A DNA stretch of 49,280 nt, from the NCBI GenBank assembly GCA_964504335.1, contig CAZDET010000036.1, positions 1 through 49,280 on the forward strand. The letters are read 5' to 3'. Under the pieces are notes generated by a model. It had not been told where the DNA came from. It searched no databases and worked only from the letters and a program-made list of their open reading frames with translations. Shown piece after piece: positions 42,727-49,280 of this stretch (positions are counted from its first letter, which is position 1; each line of letters begins with the position of its first letter). Origin of the DNA: CAZDET01 sp964504335 (GTDB lineage: Bacteria > Bacteroidota > Bacteroidia > Chitinophagales > Saprospiraceae). Position numbers and translations under genes: made by a program.

Positions 42727-44652
42727 ATGCAAGACAATATGCGGCTACTCTATTCCTTTGTGGTCATCTTTCTGGTGAGCGGTTCGCTGATGGGGCAGGC
42801 GTTGCACCAGCGTTTGTCGGAGCGCACCGTCGCCTTCGGCGATACAGCGGATGTATTTATATACGTAGGCGATTTTGACAGCATCGTCAGCATTCAGTAT
42901 TCTATTCGGTGGGATACGGCCGTTGCCCGCTTCGCAGCGTGGGAGGAAACCGAATTACCCTTTCTCGCCATCGGAGCGTCCAAAGCCGATCGGGGAGAAC
43001 TGCGCTTGAGCTGGTGGGACTCCGGGGGCCGCGGAATTAGTTTGGCAGACAGCAGTACCATTGCAAAATTGAGGTTTGTCGGAATTGGCGAACCGGGTTT
43101 CCAGACGCCCGTCGAGATTAGCTCCAACCCCCTGGCCATTCAGGTGTACCAGGCCACCTCCGACCCGCTGATCAATCGTCCGATTTCACTCATCCCGAAA
43201 ATGGGCCGCATTCAAATGGCCGCCCCCCTCGGTATTACCCTGGAAGTAGCGCCCGTCGGCTGCGTCGGCGAGCAAAAGGGGCAGATAGCACTCCGGATGA
43301 CCGCCGATACCGCCAACTACCGGGTTGCCTGGAGAGGCCCCGGTGATTTCAGCGCTTCCGGCTACCAACTCAATGGACTTGCTGCGGGTAATTATCAACT
43401 AAGTGTTACCGATCTCGATGAGAACCTCATCTATCAAACCGACGTCCTTCTGGAGGGAAGTACCTCGCCCCTGGTCTACGATATCCAGCTCGATTCAATT
43501 GAATGTGGGGCCACCTTGGCTCCAAAGGTGCAGCTTTCCGCAGCCGGTGGTATGGCTCCATACACCTATAGATTAAGGGATACCGAATCGTTTGATGGCA
43601 TTTTTCGCGATATCCCCGCAGGAACCTACCAGCTGCAAGTGGTGGACGCCCTAAACTGCCTACTGGAGGACAGCATCCGCATCGGAACCGGAGATATCGG
43701 ACTGGATATTGGACCACCCGAACAGTTCCTCTGTCCAGGGGATTCGGTATCCTTATCCGTCGATCTGGAAGCCGGACAATCCGCGCTGTGGTCGACGGGC
43801 AGTACGGAAGCCTCCATTTCCGTGTCGGCTACCGGCACCTATTCCGTAGCAGTAACGACCTCTGATGGCTGCACCGCCCGGGATACCGTCATCGTTCGCG
43901 ACGGTGGCTCCGTAGCGGTGGAACTACTGAGTGATGCCTTCGACATCTGCCCCGGCGATAGCTTACAACTGGTCGTCGCCGGAGCAGAAACCTACGAATG
44001 GTTGAATGCCGACACCACAATCAGCGACCCATTTGTTCCAAATCCACTCGTTTATCCCTCGGGGAATCGTCTTTACACCGTTGTAGGGAGTAGCAACTGC
44101 GGATCGGATACGCTGTCGATCGATGTGTTGGTATACGACTTATTGGTCGTAGATGCCGGACGCGATACCTGCATTGGCCCGGGCACCGACTACCAACTGA
44201 CCGCCTCTGGTGGACAGTCTTACCGGTGGTTGCCCAACTCCTTCCCCGTTAGTGATTCCACCATCGCCAACCCCGTCGTCAATCCCACTGATTCCACGAC
44301 TTATTTTGTGGAGATAACGGACATCAACGGCTGCACCCAGCTCGACAGTGTGACCATCCTGACTGCCACTGATCCCGCCTCTCTGATCGACGCAGTCAAT
44401 GTCTTGACTCCCAACGGCGACCGATTCAACGATGTGCTCGAATTCGAGGGCATGGATAAGTTTGGAGATAATTCCCTTCGCATTTACAATCGCTGGGGGA
44501 ATTTGATCTACGAAAAAGCAAACTACCAATCGGATGCCGATCGATTCGACGGCTCCTACAAGGGCCAACCGCTACCGGCAGGCAATTACTTCTACGTGCT
44601 GGCCTTCGAATCCGGAGAGATCAAGCAAACTCTATTAATCATCCGCGAATAG
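42727..44652 (+). CDS. T9SS type-B protein with cohesin-like and SprB-like domains
   Basis: This 641-residue protein starts at ATG 42727 or 42739 (MRLLYSFVVIF). Signal peptide to about residue 25 (SGSLMGQA). Residues 30-155 are cohesin-like (DTADVFIYVGDFDSIVSIQY), related to the cohesin-like parts of the giant adhesin. About 170-320 are two SprB-like units, and 330-540 two or three PKD/Ig-like units rich in CPGDSVSLSV-type motifs. The last 85 residues are a type-B (gliding-motility, CHU_C) sorting domain: VLTPNGDRFNDVLEFEG, RIYNRWGNLIYE, LPAGNYFYVLAF. Type-B cargo usually needs a PorP/SprF partner, and one begins 6 bp downstream. It probably caps or anchors the giant adhesin. Confidence 0.88.
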   Translation: MQDNMRLLYSFVVIFLVSGSLMGQALHQRLSERTVAFGDTADVFIYVGDFDSIVSIQYSIRWDTAVARFAAWEETELPFLAIGASKADRGELRLSWWDSGGRGISLADSSTIAKLRFVGIGEPGFQTPVEISSNPLAIQVYQATSDPLINRPISLIPKMGRIQMAAPLGITLEVAPVGCVGEQKGQIALRMTADTANYRVAWRGPGDFSASGYQLNGLAAGNYQLSVTDLDENLIYQTDVLLEGSTSPLVYDIQLDSIECGATLAPKVQLSAAGGMAPYTYRLRDTESFDGIFRDIPAGTYQLQVVDALNCLLEDSIRIGTGDIGLDIGPPEQFLCPGDSVSLSVDLEAGQSALWSTGSTEASISVSATGTYSVAVTTSDGCTARDTVIVRDGGSVAVELLSDAFDICPGDSLQLVVAGAETYEWLNADTTISDPFVPNPLVYPSGNRLYTVVGSSNCGSDTLSIDVLVYDLLVVDAGRDTCIGPGTDYQLTASGGQSYRWLPNSFPVSDSTIANPVVNPTDSTTYFVEITDINGCTQLDSVTILTATDPASLIDAVNVLTPNGDRFNDVLEFEGMDKFGDNSLRIYNRWGNLIYEKANYQSDADRFDGSYKGQPLPAGNYFYVLAFESGEIKQTLLIIRE

Positions 44653-44657
44653 GAGTT

Positions 44658-45638
44658 ATGAAAAAATGCTACACCCTTTTATTGTTTTCTACCCTGACCA
44701 TTAGTGCGCTAATGGCTCAACAGCTTCCGCAGCGCAGTCCGTTTACATCCACCAACTTCATCTGGAACCCGGCGCTCACAGCTCCGGATGCTTCCTGGGA
44801 AATCGGCGCTTCCCACCGCCAGGAATGGGTGGGGTTTAACGAAGCCCCACAAACCACTACGATCTACGGTCAGTATGCCGTCCCGGATCAGCCGGTCAGT
44901 TTGGGAGGTTTTTTTATGCTCGATCAAATTAAGCCACTCCGGACAAATATGGCCGGCATCACCTACGTCTACAAGGTCGGCCAAAAACGCCGGCGCCGCC
45001 GTCGGGCGCGTACAGAGGCGCAGGTGTCATTAGGAGTCATGGCAACTATGACGCACATCCTTTTCGATCCGATTGACCTGCGCTCCGCCGACCTGGCCGA
45101 TCCACTGCTCCCCTCCGGAGAACAAAACCTCTTTCGCCCTAATTTCGGCGTTGGTATTCAATACTACGCTAAGCCCACCGGCCCCACCAAGACCAATTAT
45201 CTATTTGGAGGAGCAGCTATCAACCAATTACTAAATAATTCGGTACTGTTCCGACAAGGCGGCAACCCGGTTAGTGATCTCCGACGAGCGTTGCACGCCA
45301 ATGCAAATCTTGGTTATCATTATGCGGGAAATAAGGTGGTTATCGAACCGCAGGTTTGGCTCAGCCTGGCAGGAAGAAATATCCTGGATGTCCAACTGGG
45401 AGTAACCATCGAGCAACCCAACGCTCTCTGGGGCGGCTTACTTGCGAATCAGGATGGAACACTGAGTATTCAGGCAGGCTATCACCTTCCGATGTCTACT
45501 GATCGGGCCGGGCGCAGTAGCTACCTGCGAGTAGGAGTACTTGGATCACTGAGTGTCGGAGATTTCGGTCCGGCGCGCGGGTTGGGATACGAGTTTTATG
45601 TAGCCTACCGACCGGTGGACGATCGCCGCCGCCGATGA
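44658..45638 (+). CDS. PorP/SprF-family T9SS outer-membrane protein
   Basis: This 326-residue protein has a signal peptide ending SALMAQQ, then PFTSTNFIWNPALTAPDASW. Next are HRQEWVGFNEAPQTTTIYGQ and GGFFMLDQIKPLRTNMAGIT, the conserved N-terminal core of the PorP/SprF family. It ends with barrel strands and GLGYEFYVAY, then a basic RPVDDRRRR tail. A basic run GQKRRRRRRARTEAQ (about 107-121) in a periplasmic turn or extracellular loop is unusual. SprF proteins are needed to secrete and attach type-B cargo, and this one sits right after a type-B gene, as sprF follows sprB. An AGGAG ribosome-binding site precedes the start. Confidence 0.92.
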   Translation: MKKCYTLLLFSTLTISALMAQQLPQRSPFTSTNFIWNPALTAPDASWEIGASHRQEWVGFNEAPQTTTIYGQYAVPDQPVSLGGFFMLDQIKPLRTNMAGITYVYKVGQKRRRRRRARTEAQVSLGVMATMTHILFDPIDLRSADLADPLLPSGEQNLFRPNFGVGIQYYAKPTGPTKTNYLFGGAAINQLLNNSVLFRQGGNPVSDLRRALHANANLGYHYAGNKVVIEPQVWLSLAGRNILDVQLGVTIEQPNALWGGLLANQDGTLSIQAGYHLPMSTDRAGRSSYLRVGVLGSLSVGDFGPARGLGYEFYVAYRPVDDRRRR

Positions 45639-45922
45639 TTTCGGCAGGGTAGCAAACACAGAATGGGTGTGTACCCGAATCCTGCGAGTTATCGTTTGAA
45701 CGTCGCGCTTCCAGCCATTCTGCAATTCTCCGATCTCGAGTTGCGCATCATGTCGACCACCGGTAGTACCATCGAGTCGCTACTCTATCAATCCTGATTT
45801 ATCGGCGAAAATATCCGGTCGTGCCAAATGGCATTGAAGCGATGTATAATCTGCCCAATCTTAAGAGTATGATTATCGTGCGACACCGGACTTCTCTACT
45901 CCCCCTAATTCGACCTCAATGA
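45639..45922 (+). pseudogene. relic of a T9SS type-A sorting domain
   Basis: Directly after the PorP stop and in the same frame the sequence reads GVYPNPASYRLNVALP ... DLELRIMSTTGSTIES, a type-A sorting-domain start, then stops at 45795-45797. In another frame it continues PVVPNGIEAMYNLPNLKSMI followed by IVRHRTSLL, like the usual C-terminal half, to the stop at 45922. I infer the frameshifted 3' end of a lost cargo gene, placed here by deletion. The remaining 96 bp to the next gene hold nothing visible. Confidence 0.6.
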
Positions 45923-46018
45923 TTGTCAAGTTACTTGCAAAGCACAGAATTACAAGGAGATGTACATAAACAAAGCTTTCAGTAGATAGTTAGGCGGGAA
46001 ATTCAACTTTCCGTACCT

Positions 46019-49000
46019 ATGAAACACGTCTCCACAATTGGCAAACGGTGGAATACCTTTGCCTGGAGTAATTTACTCCTACTATTGCTTATTGCCTTTT
46101 CGGCTCCTCTGAGCTCAGCAGAAGCACAACCGTCCGATCCTTCTGCCTGTACGGCGGATGCCGGTACTCTTACCGGGGGGAAGCTCTGCGCTTCCGACGA
46201 TCAGACCATTCTGGCTGCCCGCATGCGGGGCGATGCCTTGATTCCCGAAGGATTTACGAGCATTTTCGTGCTTACCCGTGGGGAGGAATTGGTTATTGAA
46301 GCCGTTTCTGAAACTCCACAGTTCGAGGTGATGGAAGATGGGATATTTACCATTCACACCCTCGTATACGACCCCGCGACACTAGACCTCGGGGTGGTCG
46401 AATTCGGGGTAACGACCGGATTTGAGGTTGTTGGCCTGCTCACCCAAGGTGGGGGTAGCATTTGCGGCAATCTGGATGTCGAGGGACTATCCTTCGAACT
46501 AGGTAGTTGTTCCGATTTATTCTGCCTGGCCGATGCCGGCACGCTCAAAGCAGGCAACGATCCCTGCCTGGACGAAAACGGCGAAGCAACCGTGATTGCG
46601 GAAATCGACCAGGCTCCCGTCGTGCCCGAAGGATTCGAAGTATTGTACGTGCTGACCTTCGGCTCAGGCCTGCGCATCCTGCAAGTCAGCGACGAACCGG
46701 TATTTGAGACCGAACACAGCAGCCGCCAGACCATCCACACCCTGGTCTACGATCCGAATACTCTGGACTTGAGCATCGTTGAGCTCAATAAAACGAAAGC
46801 AACCGAAATCCTGGAACTGCTTATCCAGGGTGGCGGCGATATTTGCGGGGCACTGGATGTGACGGGCGTTCCCTTCTTCCTGAAACCCTGCGAGGAGGTC
46901 TGCGAAGCGGAGGCCGGCACGTTGACTCCCATTGATGCCGAATCGACTTGTTTGGACAATGGGACGGCAACTCTGCGCGCAGAGCGAGACGACGCCGCTA
47001 ATGTCCCAACCGGATTTTCCTTGCTCTATGTCCTGACTTCCGGCGAAGATCTCATCATTGAAGCCGTCGGAGAGGAGCCGGAATTTGAAGTGGAATCGAC
47101 TGGCCGCTTTACCATCCACACCCTCGTGTATGATCCGAACACTCTGGATCTGGGCGTTGTCCAATTGGGTGAAACGCCTGCAAGTGCCGTATTGGAGATT
47201 GTGGCCGATCTGGAATTGTGTGCCGATCTGGACGTAGCCGGCGCTCCCTTCGATATCGAGAATTGCGAAGCGGTTTGTGAGGCCGATGCCGGCACGCTCA
47301 AAGCAGGCAACGATCCCTGCCTGGACGAAAACGGCGAAGCAACCGTGATTGCGGAAATCGACCAGGCTCCCGTCGTGCCCGAAGGATTCGAAGTATTGTA
47401 CGTGCTGACCTTCGGCTCAGGCCTGCGCATCCTGCAAGTCAGCGACGAACCGGTATTTGAGACCGAACACAGCAGCCGCCAGACCATCCACACCCTGGTC
47501 TACGATCCGAATACTCTGGACTTGAGCATCGTTGAGCTCAATAAAACGAAAGCAACCGAAATCCTGGAACTGCTTATCCAGGGTGGCGGCGATATTTGCG
47601 GGGCACTGGATGTGACGGGCGTTCCCTTCTTCCTGAAACCCTGCGAGGAGGTCTGCGAAGCGGAGGCCGGCACGTTGACTCCCATTGATGCCGAATCGAC
47701 TTGTTTGGACAATGGGACGGCAACTCTGCGCGCAGAGCGAGACGACGCCGCTAATGTCCCAACCGGATTTTCCTTGCTCTATGTCCTGACTTCCGGCGAA
47801 GATCTCATCATTGAAGCCGTCGGAGAGGAGCCGGAATTTGAAGTGGAATCGACTGGCCGCTTTACCATCCACACCCTCGTGTATGATCCGAACACTCTGG
47901 ATCTGGGCGTTGTCCAATTGGGTGAAACGCCTGCAAGTGCCGTATTGGAGATTGTGGCCGATCTGGAATTGTGTGCCGATCTGGACGTAGCCGGCGCTCC
48001 CTTCGATATCGAGAATTGCGAAGCGGTTTGTGAGGCCGATGCCGGCACGCTCGAACCGGTTCATCCGGATGAGGTATGCTTGGAGCACAACCAGGCAATC
48101 ATTTCTGCCCAACGAGTGGCACCTGTCAACGTACCGGAAGGATTTGAATTAATTTACGTGCTCACCTCCGGCAACAATTTAATCATCGAGGCGGTGGGGC
48201 CCGACCCGATTTTCGGCATCGAGACTACCGGCCGCTTCACTATTCATACACTGGTTTATGACCCCGCTACCCTCGACTTGGGAGTCGTGGTCTTTGGCGA
48301 GACCCCTGCAAGCGCGGTATTAGAAATTGTAGCTGACCAGGGGCTTTGCGCTGATTTGGATGTGGAGGGCGCTCCCTTCCACATCGAGGAATGCCCGGAC
48401 GTCTGCCTGGCCGAAGCCGGTACCTTAGAGCCGGAAAATGCCGACGAAGCCTGCCTGGAAAATGGTACGGCCACCATTATCGCTGAACGCGGAGCGCCTG
48501 CTAATGTCCCCAACGGTTTTGAACTGATTTACGTGCTCACTTCCGGTGAAGGGCTGATCATCGAAGCGGTAGGTGCCGAGCCGAGCTTCGAAGTCGATGC
48601 AACAGGCCGATTCACCATCCACACCCTGGTTTACGATCCGGCTACTCTGGATTTAGGGGTGGTAGTATTTGGTGAAACGCCCGCTGCGGCCGTTCTGGAG
48701 ATTGTACAGATGATGGGGCTTTGCGCCGATCTGGACGTCGCGGGAGCGCCGTTCGATATCGAACCCTGTGCACCGGGCGTTTGCGAGGCCGATGCCGGTA
48801 CGCTCACTGCCCAAGATGACGACCTCGACTGCCTGGAGCCCGACGACGAGGTAACGCTGATTGCGGAAATCAACGCCGATCCTGTTGTTCCTTTTGGCTT
48901 CGCTCGCATCTACGTGCTGACTAGTGGGACGGACCTGATTATTGAAGACGTGAATGTTACCCCGCGATTCAAGGTAGAGGAAACGGGTCGATTCACCATT

Positions 49001-49280
49001 CACACGCTCGTTTACGACCCGGAAACACTGGACTTGGGTGTCGTAGAATTTGGAGAGACGCCCGCTGCGGCCGTCCTTGAAATCGTAGCCGCTAATGAAC
49101 TATGTGCCGATTTGGACGTCGTTGGTGCCCCCTTTGATGTAGCTGCCTGTGATGATGACGATGACGGAGATGACGATGACGGAGATGACGATGACGATGA
49201 CGGAGATGACGATGACGGAGATGACGACGAAGACGAAGACGAAGATGACAATGATGATGATGACGACTTGCGCGTACCCG
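46019..49280 (+). CDS. exported Cys-rich ADAGTL-repeat protein, partial (runs off window)
   Basis: The frame opens at ATG 46019 and has no stop before the window end (1087 residues seen). A signal peptide spans about 1-38 (LLLLLLIAFSAPLSSAEAQ). Eight tandem domains of about 125 residues follow, each starting C.A(D/E)AGTL, with a second Cys about 15 residues on. The core is VP.GF...YVLT.G..LIIE.V, then TGRFTIHTLVYDP.TLDLGVV, and the end is CADLDV.GAPFDIE.C. The domain type recurs in Saprospiria surface proteins; I know no function. Domains 2-3 are an exact copy of 4-5. An Asp/Gly/Glu linker follows domain 8, and a sorting domain probably lies beyond the window. Confidence 0.88.
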   Translation, partial: MKHVSTIGKRWNTFAWSNLLLLLLIAFSAPLSSAEAQPSDPSACTADAGTLTGGKLCASDDQTILAARMRGDALIPEGFTSIFVLTRGEELVIEAVSETPQFEVMEDGIFTIHTLVYDPATLDLGVVEFGVTTGFEVVGLLTQGGGSICGNLDVEGLSFELGSCSDLFCLADAGTLKAGNDPCLDENGEATVIAEIDQAPVVPEGFEVLYVLTFGSGLRILQVSDEPVFETEHSSRQTIHTLVYDPNTLDLSIVELNKTKATEILELLIQGGGDICGALDVTGVPFFLKPCEEVCEAEAGTLTPIDAESTCLDNGTATLRAERDDAANVPTGFSLLYVLTSGEDLIIEAVGEEPEFEVESTGRFTIHTLVYDPNTLDLGVVQLGETPASAVLEIVADLELCADLDVAGAPFDIENCEAVCEADAGTLKAGNDPCLDENGEATVIAEIDQAPVVPEGFEVLYVLTFGSGLRILQVSDEPVFETEHSSRQTIHTLVYDPNTLDLSIVELNKTKATEILELLIQGGGDICGALDVTGVPFFLKPCEEVCEAEAGTLTPIDAESTCLDNGTATLRAERDDAANVPTGFSLLYVLTSGEDLIIEAVGEEPEFEVESTGRFTIHTLVYDPNTLDLGVVQLGETPASAVLEIVADLELCADLDVAGAPFDIENCEAVCEADAGTLEPVHPDEVCLEHNQAIISAQRVAPVNVPEGFELIYVLTSGNNLIIEAVGPDPIFGIETTGRFTIHTLVYDPATLDLGVVVFGETPASAVLEIVADQGLCADLDVEGAPFHIEECPDVCLAEAGTLEPENADEACLENGTATIIAERGAPANVPNGFELIYVLTSGEGLIIEAVGAEPSFEVDATGRFTIHTLVYDPATLDLGVVVFGETPAAAVLEIVQMMGLCADLDVAGAPFDIEPCAPGVCEADAGTLTAQDDDLDCLEPDDEVTLIAEINADPVVPFGFARIYVLTSGTDLIIEDVNVTPRFKVEETGRFTIHTLVYDPETLDLGVVEFGETPAAAVLEIVAANELCADLDVVGAPFDVAACDDDDDGDDDDGDDDDDDGDDDDGDDDEDEDEDDNDDDDDLRVP
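46528..48052 (+). repeat. exact tandem duplication, period 753 bp
   Basis: 46528-47299 and 47281-48052 are identical over 772 bp (compared line by line), with a 753-bp period (251 codons, two protein domains). Identity ends at T46527/A47280 and A47300/G48053. Other domain pairs in the gene differ clearly, so this copy is very recent or an assembly effect. Confidence 0.97.
49151..49269 (+). repeat. Asp-rich low-complexity repeat
   Basis: GATGACGATGACGGA-type units encode about 40 residues that are almost all Asp, with spaced Gly and some Glu. It is probably a calcium-binding or extended linker between the last ADAGTL domain and whatever follows the window end. Confidence 0.85.

Noticed and set aside
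46115..49251. Antisense Ser-rich frames over the ADAGTL repeats and Asp tract
   Set aside because: They are complements of the GAT/GAC-rich and repetitive sense frame, which has a signal peptide and conserved Cys.

Overview
The window comes from a Bacteroidota chromosome, most likely a member of the Saprospiria (Lewinella- or Haliscomenobacter-like). The evidence is protein-level: type IX secretion (T9SS) sorting domains of both type A and type B, a PorP/SprF protein, SprB repeats, Bacteroidota-restricted families (resembling DUF4837, DUF6089 and DUF6090), Cys-rich ADAGTL repeats, and promoters of the TAnnTTTG form. No rRNA, tRNA, CRISPR array, transposase or prophage gene was seen.

Layout. 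1-660: a decayed antitoxin/PIN toxin pair. 688-3091: a GNAT acetyltransferase, then an ECF sigma factor overlapping a membrane-anchored, barrel-like partner. 3082-4091: DinB protein and copy 1 of a structured intergenic element. 4092-7401: an operon of a CHAT-domain protease-like membrane protein and an exported barrel-like protein. 7570-10146: a D-threonine-aldolase-like PLP enzyme, a VOC protein and an MscS channel. 10273-14700: a 1475-residue caspase-NACHT-WD40 protein with 14 blades of exactly 42 residues. 14752-18830: a T9SS cargo protein, a small membrane protein, and a hydrolase/TetR operon. 18912-21021: a second sigma factor/membrane-barrel pair followed by a small acidic lipoprotein. 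21075-24061: DUF4837-like lipoprotein, MoxR ATPase, VanX-type dipeptidase. 24071-27132: an ArnT-like glycosyltransferase, a polyprenyl-phosphate GT2 and YjbQ. 27199-27532: copy 2 of the structured element. 27703-29660: DUF6089-like protein and NadA. 30205-45638: a three-gene surface-adhesin operon (4172-residue SprB-repeat protein, 641-residue type-B T9SS protein, PorP/SprF). 45639-45922: a sorting-domain relic. 46019-end: a partial Cys-rich repeat protein with a perfect tandem duplication.

How parts may work together. The two sigma operons share a promoter-like motif, GCAACC-N16/17-CGT, which also lies before the small lipoprotein and, more weakly, before moxR. This suggests a small ECF regulon with autoregulation. 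The giant adhesin, its type-B partner and PorP/SprF are spaced by only a few bases and look like one secretion/attachment unit. The CHAT and caspase-NACHT-WD40 proteins are both clan-CD peptidase-like and resemble bacterial conflict or programmed-death effectors, but their loci are separated by other genes.

The most novel signal is a pair of roughly 333-bp intergenic elements (3696-4028 minus, 27199-27532 plus). Each has a promoter with the same 20-nt spacing at one end and a 34-nt two-part hairpin inside that shows compensatory base changes between copies. This is a candidate uncharacterised structured RNA with two paralogues. All similarity statements are hand alignments and recall of families; no database search was possible.
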